Source: Coprothermobacter sp.
Lineage (GTDB): Bacteria > Caldisericota > Caldisericia > Cryosericales > Cryosericaceae
Length of the DNA: 64,000 nt
Reading direction: 5' to 3'
NCBI GenBank assembly: GCA_013824685.1
Contig: PNOG01000005.1
Coordinates: 1-64,000 of the forward strand
In this document: positions 41,435 through 50,802 of the stretch, piece by piece
Layout: each line of letters starts with the position of its first letter
Numbering within the stretch: position 1 is the stretch's first letter
The notes under the pieces: model-generated
What the model saw: only the letters and a program-made list of their open reading frames with translations
Told to the model about the DNA's origin: nothing
The model's database searches: none
Position numbers and translations under genes: made by a program

Positions 41435-42033
41435 GATTTCCTCCCGCCCATGGACTCCATGAGCATGGCCAGTACGCGCTGCATGAGCGCCCCCCAGTCC
41501 TGGCCTTCGGGGTCCAGGATGCCCTGGAGCAGCAGCCCCAGCACGACGCTGAGCATGAGGGTCGCTGCCAGGTTCGCATCCTTCATCTGCAAGCTCCCTT
41601 CGGACACGCCATGTTCCAGCACCTGCTGGAAGAACCCCTGGTATCTGCGAATCATATCGACGGTGTTGTGTGCCACTTCGGGATCTGCCTTGGACTTGGC
41701 CCAGAATTCGAGCAGGATGCTCCACTTGGTGCCGGCGACATGGTAGATCTCGTTCACTCCTGCTGCCATCGCCGCGACCTGCCGGGGTACGGATTCACCT
41801 CCGATTTGCGCTGCAGCGAACTGCCGGTCGAGCTCCGCCAGCCACGCATTGAGCAGTGCCACAAACACCGACCCCTTGCTGGGAAAATGATGATAGAATG
41901 CACCCTTGCTGACGCCGGCGCCGCGACAGATGCTGTCGACGCTCGTCACATCGTAGCCGTGTTCAGCGAAACTCTGCTCGGCGACCGCAAGGATGCGGCC
42001 TCGTGTCTCCTGCGAACGTTCTTCCTGTTTCAT
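41431..42033 (-). CDS. TetR-family transcriptional regulator
   Basis: A 200-residue repressor-type protein. The N-terminal helix-turn-helix is RGRILAVAEQSFAEHGYDVTSVDSICRGAGVSKGAFYHHFPSK. The rest is the helical ligand-binding and dimer domain. A palindromic site (ACCGACCGGTTGGT) overlaps its own predicted transcription start, which supports autoregulation. It is co-translated with the epimerase gene. Confidence 0.92.
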   Translation of the reverse strand: MKQEERSQETRGRILAVAEQSFAEHGYDVTSVDSICRGAGVSKGAFYHHFPSKGSVFVALLNAWLAELDRQFAAAQIGGESVPRQVAAMAAGVNEIYHVAGTKWSILLEFWAKSKADPEVAHNTVDMIRRYQGFFQQVLEHGVSEGSLQMKDANLAATLMLSVVLGLLLQGILDPEGQDWGALMQRVLAMLMESMGGRKS

Positions 42034-42067
42034 GGTAACCCCCAATGCCTCCGGCCTCAGCACACAA

Positions 42068-42112
42068 ACCGACCGGTTGGTCTTATTATCGCCAGACGAA
42101 GGCAGCGGTCAA
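42068..42112 (-). promoter_or_regulatory. TetR promoter with palindromic operator
   Basis: TTGACC (42107-42112), a 16-bp spacer and GATAAT (42085-42090) on the minus strand. The near-perfect palindrome at 42068-42081 covers the predicted start near 42078. Confidence 0.75.
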
Positions 42113-42166
42113 GCCCGATGATAGAGGCGCCGTTCGCAGATACGGTCGGTTTCTGTGAAAGAATCC

Positions 42167-42553
42167 TTAGTGGGGGCGCAGGAAGAGGTACCAGCCGGCG
42201 ACAACCACGATCTGAACGGCAACGACCAGCCAGAACCGTTCCAGGAAGCTTTCTTTGCTGGTCTTGTGGTGAAACAGCCGCATGCCTGCGATCGCTCCGA
42301 CGGTACCACCAGCAAACGCCAGCGTCAGCAGGACCCTCTCCGGTACACGGGTTGCTCCAGTCCCTGCAATCAGCTTGTCATAGCCGTAGGTAAGAAACGT
42401 GATGCCCGTGACGGCCAGCAGCCACGACTGCACCCAGTCGAGTGCCGGCAGGTAGCCATGCAGTAGGAACATGCCCGTTGCAGCCAGTCCCAGCGTGAGA
42501 ACCAGCGCTCCGGTCATGGTGGTACGTCGGCGCGCACGGGCGACGGTGGTCAC
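42167..42553 (-). CDS. DUF1294 membrane protein
   Basis: A 128-residue protein with four membrane helices. The DUF1294 core is TFLTYGYDKLIAGTGATRVPERVLLTLAFAGGTVGAIAGMRLFHHKTSKESF. Homologues often follow a cold-shock domain, which is absent here. The function is unknown. It overlaps the hybrid kinase stop by four bases, so it lies in the same operon. Confidence 0.88.
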   Translation of the reverse strand: MTTVARARRRTTMTGALVLTLGLAATGMFLLHGYLPALDWVQSWLLAVTGITFLTYGYDKLIAGTGATRVPERVLLTLAFAGGTVGAIAGMRLFHHKTSKESFLERFWLVVAVQIVVVAGWYLFLRPH

Positions 42554-45500
42554 TGTGGTTCGTGCTCCCCGTCGTCCAACGTGTACCGAACCTTGGCGGC
42601 CAGAGCGTGTATGGTGAACGGCTTCTGGATGAACTGAACGCCTGCTTCCAGCACTCCGCGGTGGGCAATGACGTTTTCCGTATAGCCAGACATGTAGAGA
42701 ACCTTCATCCCAGGATGGTCCTTGGAGATGCTGGCAAAGAGCTCCCTGCCATTCATCTCTGGCATGACCACGTCGGAGAGGAGCAGTTGCACCGGTCCGT
42801 CGTAGCCGGCAAGGATCGACAGCGCTGCGCGTCCGTTTTCTGCCAACAGGACGCGATAGCCCTGCTGTTCCAGGATACCCTGTGCAAGGCTGCGGACCAC
42901 GGCGGCGTCTTCGGCCAGCAAGATGGTCTCGGTGCCACGGAGGTCTTCGAGAGGTGTCACCTGCGCTCTCTCGACAGGTTCGGCGGCAGTCTCGACCGCG
43001 GGCAGGTAGATCTTGAATGTTGTCCCCTTGCCGAGTTCGCTGTAAACCCAGATGTTGCCATCGTGCTGCTTGACGATGCCGTAGACTGTGGCAAGGCCCA
43101 AGCCAGTGCCCTTGCCCTTTTCCTTCGTCGTGAAGAAGGGCTCAAAGATGCGCTCCTGAGTCTCGGCGTCCATACCAATGCCGGTGTCACTGATGACCAG
43201 CAGGACGTAGCGGCCCGGTACCACGCCTTGGTGCGCTGCCACGTAGGCAGCGTCCAGGTCCGCGACGCTCGTCTCGATGGTCAGCCTGCCGCCTTCAGGC
43301 ATGGCGTCCTGGGCATTGACAGCCAGGTTCATGACCACCTGCTCCAGCTGACCGATGTCTCCCAGGACTGCAGGGATGGACAGCGCCAGAATGACCTTGA
43401 GAGCAATATCCTCATGGAGCGTGTGCCGCAGCAGTTTCTCGAACTCCGTGACCACGGCGTTGAGGTCAAGGGGCCTGAACTCCAGCACCTGTTTGCGGCC
43501 AAAGGCCATGAGCTGGCGCACCAGGTCCCGGGATTTCTCTGCAGCCTTCACGATCTGCTGAACGGACTCCCTGTGTGGATCGTCCGGACTGAAGTCGTCC
43601 AGGAGCAATCCACCGAAGCCGAGGATCGGGGTCAGCAGGTTGTTCAGGTCATGGGCCACCCCACCGGCCAGACGGCCGACAGACTCCATCTTCTGCGCCT
43701 GCCGGTACTGTTCCTCCAGCTTCGCCTTCTCTTCCTCCCCCCGCTTGCACTCGGTGATGTCCCAGGAAAGGTCGCCCAATTGGGATACGATCTCGATGTC
43801 GCTCTCATCATAGTTCGCAGATTTGTTGCCAACACCAATGATCGCCTTGATTTGGTTCCCTCTGAAAATCGGGACAACGACTTCTCTTATGATTGGCGCA
43901 TGGCCATCAGGCATCCCTTTGCGATGAGGTAAAGAAGCATAGTCGTTGTGAATAACGGGGCGACGTTCATTTACACAATCCGCCCATACACCCGCTTGGG
44001 CAATATCATAATGGCTGCCCTTTCCTTCAGCCGTGCACATGTTTTTTAGTGTATTCGTTGACCAATTCTGCAAAGAGAGCGTTTTTTGATCTGATTCGAC
44101 AAAATGATAGAAACCAATCGTGCTTCCAGTCAGTGCTTCAATTTCATCCAATGTTGCAGTAAGCAATTCATCCATCGAGTGTGAACTAGCAAATTCCAAT
44201 AGCCGAAGGCGCGTCTGCATAATATTCGCAACCCGCTTGCGCTCGGTGCGGTCGCGCAGGACCATGATGCCGAACGCCAGATCGCCGGACAGTTCCTCCA
44301 AGAGCCGGATTTCGTCCGCAGTGATGGCATTTGGCTCCGTAGAATAGATATTGACAACGCCGAACGTATGTGCTCCTTTGTCCTTGAGGGGGAGGGCGAT
44401 ACTGGAACGATAGCCGTGCTGCAAAGCGCTTTCACGCCACGGGGCCATTTGTGGGTCAGTTGTGAAATCCTGAACGTAAGATATTCTGCCGCTTCGGATA
44501 GCTTTTCCAGTAGGACCTCGTCCGCGTTCCGTGTCGGCCCATGTGATGTTGGCGTTTGCGATATACCCGCTATCGAGCCCAGCCCAAGCGACAGGACGTA
44601 CGGTCTTGGCGTCATCGTGCTCGGCATATCCTACCCAAGCCAAGCGGTAACCTGCTTCGTCGCAAATGATACGGCAGATATCGTTGAGCAAGGTCTGCTC
44701 ATCAACTGCCCGCAACATGGTCTGGTTACATTTGCTGATGGCTCGCAGTTCGCGATTCAGCCGATGCAGTGCCTCCTCGGCCAGTTTGCGTTCGGTGATG
44801 TCACAATCGGTACCGCGATAGCCTTTGAAGTTCCCATGGGCATCATAGAAGGGAAGGCCGCTGGTTTCCAGGACAACCGGATGTCCATCCTTGTGGATGC
44901 AGATGTTCTCCAATGCGATGACGGGTTTCTGTTGTAGCGTCAGTGGTCCGAAGATTCCCGTCACGCGTTGTGCTTCCTCCGCGGGCATCAGCTCAAACGG
45001 TGTCTTGCCGACAATATCTTCCGGCTCATAACCAAGGATGCCTTTCACCCGTGGGCTGACATAGGTGTAATGTCCCTTCGGATCAACCTCCCAGACCCAA
45101 TCATACAACGTTTCGACCAACCCCTGGAATCGTTGCCGGCTCTCCTCCAACGCTTCCAGGAAACGGCCCCGCGCTACACGATCGGAAAGGATTTTGCCGA
45201 TGAGGACGGTGGCCAGCGGATAGGTTAGGATGACCGGCAGGCCGATCCGTTTCAGCGTGTCGAGAATCATGCCGGCGGGCAGTGTCGAGGTGAGCGCGAG
45301 CATGACCAGGTGGACCAGCAGACCAAAACCCAGGAGTTGTCTTGTTGAGACTTCCCCGTCCTGATGGATATAGCGGGTGCGAAAGAGAATGCCGAGAAGG
45401 CCTGAAGACAGGATGACCAGCACTCCCATGACAGCCCCCGATCCACCCTGGACTATCCGGAGAGTCACCGCCATACCACCTGCTACGACGAGCGCCACGG

Positions 45501-45729
45501 GGCCGAAGAACAGGCCGCACAGGCTGATCACGACGGAACGGCCGTCAAAAATCAGCCCAGGCGCCAAGGTCAGCGGGACCAGCATGCCAATGACAGCCGC
45601 GCTGCCGAACAGGAAACCCTGCAGCAGCGACTCATACTGATCCAGGTACCGACGCTGTCCGATGAATCCGGACACCACGCTCAGCGCCACCAGTAGTGCC
45701 AAGTTGTCGATCAGACTGATGATAATCAT
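42550..45729 (-). CDS. Hybrid sensor histidine kinase with LytS-like membrane domain, PAS, two GAF and receiver
   Basis: A 1059-residue kinase. Residues 1-190 form a LytS-type 5-helix sensor (SVVSGFIGQRR, PGLIFDGRSVVISLCGLFFGP). A PAS domain (about 205-325) is followed by two GAF domains (about 345-500 and 520-670). HisKA has His693 in GGVAHDLNNLLTPILGFGG. The ATPase domain has MNLAVNAQDAMP, SDTGIGMD and GTGLGLATVYGIV. The receiver has Asp986 in LLLSDVVMPEMNG. A cytosolic or quinone-type signal is likely. The second GAF region is AT-richer than the rest, suggesting a mosaic gene. GAGGAG precedes the ATG. Confidence 0.93.
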   Translation of the reverse strand: MIIISLIDNLALLVALSVVSGFIGQRRYLDQYESLLQGFLFGSAAVIGMLVPLTLAPGLIFDGRSVVISLCGLFFGPVALVVAGGMAVTLRIVQGGSGAVMGVLVILSSGLLGILFRTRYIHQDGEVSTRQLLGFGLLVHLVMLALTSTLPAGMILDTLKRIGLPVILTYPLATVLIGKILSDRVARGRFLEALEESRQRFQGLVETLYDWVWEVDPKGHYTYVSPRVKGILGYEPEDIVGKTPFELMPAEEAQRVTGIFGPLTLQQKPVIALENICIHKDGHPVVLETSGLPFYDAHGNFKGYRGTDCDITERKLAEEALHRLNRELRAISKCNQTMLRAVDEQTLLNDICRIICDEAGYRLAWVGYAEHDDAKTVRPVAWAGLDSGYIANANITWADTERGRGPTGKAIRSGRISYVQDFTTDPQMAPWRESALQHGYRSSIALPLKDKGAHTFGVVNIYSTEPNAITADEIRLLEELSGDLAFGIMVLRDRTERKRVANIMQTRLRLLEFASSHSMDELLTATLDEIEALTGSTIGFYHFVESDQKTLSLQNWSTNTLKNMCTAEGKGSHYDIAQAGVWADCVNERRPVIHNDYASLPHRKGMPDGHAPIIREVVVPIFRGNQIKAIIGVGNKSANYDESDIEIVSQLGDLSWDITECKRGEEEKAKLEEQYRQAQKMESVGRLAGGVAHDLNNLLTPILGFGGLLLDDFSPDDPHRESVQQIVKAAEKSRDLVRQLMAFGRKQVLEFRPLDLNAVVTEFEKLLRHTLHEDIALKVILALSIPAVLGDIGQLEQVVMNLAVNAQDAMPEGGRLTIETSVADLDAAYVAAHQGVVPGRYVLLVISDTGIGMDAETQERIFEPFFTTKEKGKGTGLGLATVYGIVKQHDGNIWVYSELGKGTTFKIYLPAVETAAEPVERAQVTPLEDLRGTETILLAEDAAVVRSLAQGILEQQGYRVLLAENGRAALSILAGYDGPVQLLLSDVVMPEMNGRELFASISKDHPGMKVLYMSGYTENVIAHRGVLEAGVQFIQKPFTIHALAAKVRYTLDDGEHEPQ

Positions 45730-45778
45730 CCTTGCGCTCCTCTGCTCACAATGGCTCGACTCCCTTCATAACGATCCC

Positions 45779-45806
45779 ATGATATGAAGAGCCCCGTCAC
45801 GTACAA
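45779..45806 (-). promoter_or_regulatory. Promoter of the hybrid kinase operon
   Basis: TTGTAC (45801-45806), a 16-bp spacer and TATCAT (45779-45784) on the minus strand, giving a leader of about 45 bases. Confidence 0.65.
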
Positions 45807-45873
45807 CGCGACGGAGAGGCCGCCGGCGTCTTCAGGACACCAAGGTGACGCCATCGATAGCAACTGAAGGGGG

Positions 45874-46575
45874 TCAGGCAGCAACGTCCACGAGGACGAA
45901 GCTCCCGCCTGTTGCCGATGCAAGGGAGAGCGCTTTAGCCTCGCCGCTTACTCGTCCCTGGTCTCCTTGCTCCAATAGGGTACCGTTGAGTGAAATGGAT
46001 CCGGACGTCACATACAGCAGGACGCACCGGTCGCCTGTGACGGGGTACTCAAGCGCAAAGGCTGGAGAAAACGTCGACAGCGAGACGGAGGCATCGGCAT
46101 GCAGCGTCACCGCAGCGGGCTTCCCCTTGCCCGAGGCCACCGTCAGCAACTGGTCATGCCGCGACATCTGCGTGAAGTCCTTCTGCTCGTGTGATGGTAT
46201 CAGCCCGGGTTCGTCCGGGAAGATCCAGATCTGATAGTACCGGGCTGGGTCGCTCTCCTGGTTCTTCTCCGTGTGTCGTGTCCCCGTGCCGGCAGATATG
46301 CGGTGTACCTCGCCTGCATGGACAATCGTGCGCTCCCCGGCATCATCGGTGATGGTCAGTTGCCCCACTAGCATGATCGTGACCATCTCCAGTTCCTCGT
46401 GGGGATGCATCCCGAATCCTTCCCTTGGCTGGATCAAGTCGTCGTTGAAGACGCGCAGCTTGCCCAGGCGCACGTTGCCTGGCACATACCACTCGCCGTA
46501 TGAGAAGAGCCAATAGGCCTGGATCCATGACAGGTCGACAAAATGGCGTTCCTGTGCCGGTATGCGGGTGACCAT
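45874..46575 (-). CDS. Pirin-family cupin protein
   Basis: A 233-residue double-cupin protein. The N-terminal metal site is His57 and His59 in GMHPHEELEM with His101 and Glu103 in GEVHRISAGTGTRHTE. These are the ligands of pirins with quercetinase-like activity. The C-terminal cupin (about 140-233) is degenerate. The biological substrate is unknown. GGGGGT precedes the ATG at 46575. Confidence 0.9.
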   Translation of the reverse strand: MVTRIPAQERHFVDLSWIQAYWLFSYGEWYVPGNVRLGKLRVFNDDLIQPREGFGMHPHEELEMVTIMLVGQLTITDDAGERTIVHAGEVHRISAGTGTRHTEKNQESDPARYYQIWIFPDEPGLIPSHEQKDFTQMSRHDQLLTVASGKGKPAAVTLHADASVSLSTFSPAFALEYPVTGDRCVLLYVTSGSISLNGTLLEQGDQGRVSGEAKALSLASATGGSFVLVDVAA

Positions 46576-46766
46576 GATAGACCCCCTTGTGACAACCGTA
46601 CAGAACCTGCAACGCACCCGAATCAAACCACCAGAATTCCACTTATCCGACCCTGATGCCAATGACGGGCATTCGTCTCATGCGTTCATCTGTCTCAGGT
46701 ATAGAGGAAACGCTCTCCGAGTCAAGCAAGTGGCTGGGGATGCGCACAACTCTGCAGTCGCCTGCT

Positions 46767-47459
46767 TCAGGTCTTGCGGGGAGCCTTCTTCCTCCTGCCG
46801 GCGACCTTGTAGCGCAGCCACACCAGGCCCTCGCCAATAGTCTCGGCGCTGACAAGCGTGAGGGCAATGACGCCTTCGGGAGATGCCAGGTCCGGCGCGC
46901 GGAACATGGAGCGCTGCGACGTTCCGCCCACCAGTGCCGGATGCACGAGGATGCTGACCTCATCGACGAGTCCGGCCCGGAGCAACACGCCATTCAGAAT
47001 ACCGCCCGAATCGACGCGCACAGTCTGGATGCCGTAGCGTGCGTTCAGCTCTTCCAGTGCGGCTCTCATGTCGACCTTCTCGCGTCCGGCAACGATGAAG
47101 TCGACCCCTGCCTCGGCCAAGTACTGCAGGTACTCATCCGGCGTGCTGTCTGAACAGATCGCCACGCCCCCTCGCCAGTAGGGCATCGCCAGCCACGTCT
47201 TCCAGCAGCGGACGCGCGCCCGGCTGTCCACGATCGCCAGCAGCGGACGCGTGTCAGTCGGGACGGCGACCTGCGGTTCCCAGGGGCCCTTGTCCCGTGC
47301 TGCCGATTCAGGAGCCGCCAGGACCGTCCCTGAACCCACCAGCGTACACTCCTCGTGCCATCTCCCCGCGAGGTCATAGAGAACCCCGACGTCGGCTTCA
47401 AACCAGTCGATACGCCCATCGGCGCTCACGGCATTGTGTATGACGACTCGTGGCAACAT
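46767..47459 (-). CDS. RibD C-terminal/dihydrofolate-reductase-like protein
   Basis: A 230-residue NADPH reductase-type protein of the RibD_C family. Features are RVVIHNAVSADGRIDWFEAD, a VGSGTVLAAPES nucleotide loop, FIVAGREKVDMRAALEEL and VDSGGILNGVLLRAGLVDEVSILVHPALVGG. Stand-alone members are unassigned; no riboflavin genes lie nearby. The ATG at 47459 follows AGGGGGT. The promoter at 47485-47513 supports this start over upstream in-frame codons. Confidence 0.85.
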   Translation of the reverse strand: MLPRVVIHNAVSADGRIDWFEADVGVLYDLAGRWHEECTLVGSGTVLAAPESAARDKGPWEPQVAVPTDTRPLLAIVDSRARVRCWKTWLAMPYWRGGVAICSDSTPDEYLQYLAEAGVDFIVAGREKVDMRAALEELNARYGIQTVRVDSGGILNGVLLRAGLVDEVSILVHPALVGGTSQRSMFRAPDLASPEGVIALTLVSAETIGEGLVWLRYKVAGRRKKAPRKT

Positions 47460-47484
47460 GTGGCACCCCCTGTCTCCTGACTGC

Positions 47485-47513
47485 ATCATACAACAGGTGG
47501 TGGAAGGGGTCAA
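47485..47513 (-). promoter_or_regulatory. Promoter of the RibD-like gene
   Basis: TTGACC (47508-47513), a 17-bp spacer and TATGAT (47485-47490) on the minus strand. Transcription would begin near 47478. Confidence 0.75.
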
Positions 47514-47593
47514 CGTGACGACGCAAGCGAACGCATTGAAACCCACGAGCACCAATTTTCCCTGACCCGAAGGTGCCCTTGCCGTTCAGCTGA

Positions 47594-47619
47594 TGGATTC
47601 CCACATGCGCGGGAATGAC
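47594..47619. repeat. Dispersed palindrome, copy 3
   Basis: TGGATTCCC and GGGAATGAC arms around a short GC loop, the complement-oriented version of the copies at 26156 and 32477. Confidence 0.65.
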
Positions 47620-47715
47620 GGGTCAGAGGATCGAGCGATGCGTCGCTGGAACCCCATTCTCGCGTCCCGACGAACCCGGGAGCGCACTCTGAGCGAACAG
47701 GGCTATCATGATACT

Positions 47716-49521
47716 ATGGAATCGCAGGAATGGGCGGTATCTGTGGTGCAGGACGGCGACAGCTGCTGGTTGGTCGTGGTCGGAGACGACGTCTCTCCCT
47801 CGACCAGTGCGCGCGTCCGTGCGCTGGGGCGTGCCACTGAGGCACTGCATCCCACCTGGCTGGTCGAGACAGTGCCGGGATACTGCACGCTGGGGCTGAT
47901 CGTCCAGCCGCTGCAAGTCTCACCGGAAGAGGTCCAAGAACTGGTGTCCAGAGCCGTACGAAATGTCACGGCCGCCCCGCCCGTCCAGCCGAGGACCGTT
48001 TCGATCCCGGTGTGCTATGGCGGCACATACGGTCCGGACATGGAGACCGTCTGCCGGCATTCTGGACTGAGAGAGCAGGAGGTCGTGCATCGACACGCTG
48101 CAGCCGGCTACCAGTGCTCCATGCTGGGGTTCCTGCCCGGCTTCCCATACCTCATGGGCCTCGACCCGCAACTGGCGACGCCGCGCCTGGCAACGCCGCG
48201 GGCCACTGTCCCAGCAGGGAGTGTGGGGATAGCGGGTGCACAGACGGGCGTCTACCCGGTGTCCAGCCCAGGAGGCTGGAACATCATCGGTCGCACCCCT
48301 CTCGCCTTGTTCGACCCCTCGCGTGAGCAGCCCTCGCTGGTGCAGGCAGGAGACGCCGTCTGCTTCTCTCCCATCAGCGTCGAGGAATTTGAAGAGCAGC
48401 ACTCACATGAATTCACACGTTATCCACAGATATGTGATGTTTCAGAGCAAGATGTTGGTGGGTTCGAAGTGCTTGAGCCCGGTCTATTGACGACGGTACA
48501 GGACGACGGCCGCTGGGGCCTGCAGCATCTGGGGGTTCCCGTCTCAGGGGCCATGGACCGGCAGGCACTGGCCCTCGGGAACCGTCTGGTCGGCAACGAG
48601 GAAGGAGCTGCGGCACTGGAAATGACTCTATCCGGTCCCCGCCTGGCGTTCACGACAGACACGCTGGTGGCCGTGACGGGTGCGGACATGGGTCTGCAGG
48701 TCGACGGGTATGACGTCCCGGCATGGACCGCGATCCTGGTACGGGCCGGCAGCGTCCTCTCCGTAGCCGGTTCCACCGGAGCCGGGTGCCGCGCCTGGCT
48801 ATGTGTCGCGGGAGGTATCGACGTTCCGGGTGTCCTGGGCAGCCGTTCTACACTCCTGCGGGCTGCACTGGGAGGATTCGAAGGACGAGTACTGCGTACG
48901 GGAGACCGTCTTCCTCTGCACCCTCTGACGCGAGAGGCAAGGCATCCGGATGGGTTTTCCTGCCCGGTCGAGTTGCGGCCGTCATATGCCATGGACACAC
49001 CGGTTCCGGTCCTTCCGGGTCCACAGGCCGACGCGCTGACACCCGGCGCACAACAGGCATTCCTGGACGCGACATGGACCGTGGGCAACGACAGCGACCG
49101 CATGGGTTGCCGACTGGAGGGGCAACGACTGGACCTGGAAGGCAGTGCGGACGTCATCTCGGAGGTCGTCCCCGAGGGAGCCGTCGAGGTGACAGGCTCA
49201 GGTCTGCCTATTATCATGCTGGCGGATCGCCAGACGATCGGGGGATACATCAAGCCGTTCGTCGTCGCCTCGGCGGCACTCGGATGGCTGGCACAACGTC
49301 AACCGGGTGACAGCGTCCACTTTCGCATGTGCTCCCTCGATGATGCACGGGACATGTTGGAGAGGCAGTCCTCTGCAAGGAAGGAATTGACTCGCCTGCA
49401 AGCCATCTGGCGCCAGTGCCGCGCAGGTGGTACACTGCAGGTGACGGTGAACGGCGTACGGCATGTGGTTGAATGGCAGGACGTGACTCCTCTGGAGGTG
49501 GACCATGGGCATGGCAGTTGA
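47716..49521 (+). CDS. pxpBC: 5-oxoprolinase subunits PxpB and PxpC, fused
   Basis: A 601-residue fusion of the KipI- and KipA-type subunits of ATP-dependent 5-oxoprolinase, which opens 5-oxoproline to glutamate. The PxpB part (about 1-215) has LGFLPGFPYLMGLDP and PAGSVGIAGAQTGVYPVSSPGGWNIIGRTP. The PxpC part (about 245-570) has FEVLEPGLLTTVQDDGR, GVPVSGAMDRQALALGNRLVGN and ADRQTIGGYIKP. I place the start at ATG 47716, seven bases after TATCAT; upstream in-frame codons lie in a repeat. It overlaps pxpA by 17 bases. Confidence 0.92.
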   Translation: MESQEWAVSVVQDGDSCWLVVVGDDVSPSTSARVRALGRATEALHPTWLVETVPGYCTLGLIVQPLQVSPEEVQELVSRAVRNVTAAPPVQPRTVSIPVCYGGTYGPDMETVCRHSGLREQEVVHRHAAAGYQCSMLGFLPGFPYLMGLDPQLATPRLATPRATVPAGSVGIAGAQTGVYPVSSPGGWNIIGRTPLALFDPSREQPSLVQAGDAVCFSPISVEEFEEQHSHEFTRYPQICDVSEQDVGGFEVLEPGLLTTVQDDGRWGLQHLGVPVSGAMDRQALALGNRLVGNEEGAAALEMTLSGPRLAFTTDTLVAVTGADMGLQVDGYDVPAWTAILVRAGSVLSVAGSTGAGCRAWLCVAGGIDVPGVLGSRSTLLRAALGGFEGRVLRTGDRLPLHPLTREARHPDGFSCPVELRPSYAMDTPVPVLPGPQADALTPGAQQAFLDATWTVGNDSDRMGCRLEGQRLDLEGSADVISEVVPEGAVEVTGSGLPIIMLADRQTIGGYIKPFVVASAALGWLAQRQPGDSVHFRMCSLDDARDMLERQSSARKELTRLQAIWRQCRAGGTLQVTVNGVRHVVEWQDVTPLEVDHGHGS

Positions 49522-50281
49522 CCTCAACAGCGACGTAGGTGAAAGCTTCGGGGCGTGGACATTCGGCGATGACGCACATGTCCTGAACCATATCACCAGT
49601 GCCAATGTCGCCTGCGGCTTTCATGCAGGGGACCCGGAGGTCATGCTGGCGACGGTGAGAGCGGCACATCATCGCGGCGTCGCTGTCGGAGCACACCCGG
49701 GGTATCCAGATCTGGTCGGATTCGGCCGCCGCGCCATGACGTGCACTCCCGATGAAGTCTATGCTTTCTGCTTGTACCAGATTGGAGCGTTGGCGGCTCT
49801 CTGTCGTGCCGAAGGAATTTCACTGTGCCATGTCAAGGCGCACGGAGCGTTGTACAACCAGTCGGCCAGGGACCCGGATCTCGCCCGCGCCCTTGCGCGA
49901 GCGACCCGGGATGCAGCCCCTGCTCTCATCCTGCTTGGACTGCCCGGGTCACAGCACGAGTTTGCTGCCCACGAAACAGGTGTCCCTTTTGCCGCCGAGG
50001 CCTTTGCCGACCGCGCCTACCAGGCGGATGGTTCGCTGGTCGCTCGCGCCCATGAGGGCTCCGTCCTGCACGACCCCGAGGCTATCGCCCCTCGCGTCAT
50101 CAGGATGGTGACCGAGGGGACCGTCGAGACAGTGCAAGGAGAGGTCGTCGCGATCCATGCCGACTCCATCTGTGTTCACGGGGACAATCCTGCTGCGTGC
50201 CGCATCCTGGAGATGGTCCATCGTGCGCTGGATGATGCCGGCGTGCGCGTCAGTCCTCTGCGGGAAGTGCTCAGCCTCTAG
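49505..50281 (+). CDS. pxpA: 5-oxoprolinase subunit PxpA (LamB/YcsF)
   Basis: A 258-residue LamB/YcsF protein, the third 5-oxoprolinase subunit. Typical segments are VDLNSDVGESFGAW at the start, ANVACGFHAGDPEVM, GAHPGYPDLVGFGRR, VKAHGALYNQ and the C-terminal AIHADSICVHGDNP. CTGGAGGT precedes the ATG. It completes the pxpBC-A operon, and its end overlaps the convergent alkyltransferase gene by 11 bases. Confidence 0.95.
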   Translation: MGMAVDLNSDVGESFGAWTFGDDAHVLNHITSANVACGFHAGDPEVMLATVRAAHHRGVAVGAHPGYPDLVGFGRRAMTCTPDEVYAFCLYQIGALAALCRAEGISLCHVKAHGALYNQSARDPDLARALARATRDAAPALILLGLPGSQHEFAAHETGVPFAAEAFADRAYQADGSLVARAHEGSVLHDPEAIAPRVIRMVTEGTVETVQGEVVAIHADSICVHGDNPAACRILEMVHRALDDAGVRVSPLREVLSL

Positions 50282-50753
50282 CAGCCAGAACCCTCTGCTC
50301 GTGCTCCAGCAGCCAACGCTTGCGGTCGAGACCACCTGCGTAGCCGGTGAGTGAGCCGTCACTGCCGATTACGCGATGACAGGGAACGATGATGGCGATG
50401 GGGTTGTGCCCCACTGCACCGCCCACCGGGCGTGCCGACCTGGGACGGTCAATAGCCGCGGCAACGTCCCCGTAGCTTTTCGTCTGTCCAAACGGGATTT
50501 TCCGCAACGCATGCCAGACCAGCCTCCGGAACTCCGTGCCTCCCGGGTTCAGGTGGACGGCAAACGTCGTCCGCCTGCCGCCGAAGTACTGGCTCAGCTC
50601 TGTGATGCACTGCTGCACGACCGACGTCACGCAGGCCGCTCCCATGTCGACGTTCTCGACGAACGTCACCGACACGATGCCGCGTTCGGTGCCTGCGACC
50701 TCCAGTGCGCCGATGTCCGTGAAGAGGTATCCCCTATCCAGCTGCTCCATCAT
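50271..50753 (-). CDS. ogt: Methylated-DNA-protein-cysteine methyltransferase
   Basis: A 160-residue suicide DNA repair protein that takes alkyl groups from O6-alkylguanine. The acceptor is Cys125 in IIVPCHRVIG, followed by GSLTGYAGGLDRKRWLLEHE. The winged-helix part has LVWHALRKIPFGQTKSYGDVAAAI. The N-terminal domain is short but complete for the Ogt type. The ATG at 50753 follows AGGGGGT. Confidence 0.92.
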   Translation of the reverse strand: MMEQLDRGYLFTDIGALEVAGTERGIVSVTFVENVDMGAACVTSVVQQCITELSQYFGGRRTTFAVHLNPGGTEFRRLVWHALRKIPFGQTKSYGDVAAAIDRPRSARPVGGAVGHNPIAIIVPCHRVIGSDGSLTGYAGGLDRKRWLLEHEQRVLAARG

Positions 50754-50802
50754 ACGACCCCCTGAACGACCTACTGGATGCATCGCTATGCGTGACACCG
50801 CG

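Noticed and set aside
45864-45882. GGGGGTCAGGCAG near the pirin stop as a third copy of the ~50-bp element
   Set aside because: Only about ten bases match and the flanking inverted repeats are absent. It is mostly the end of the pirin coding sequence.
48420-48428. Perfect DnaA box TTATCCACA inside pxpBC
   Set aside because: It is single and lies in coding sequence, so it is probably chance and not part of an origin.
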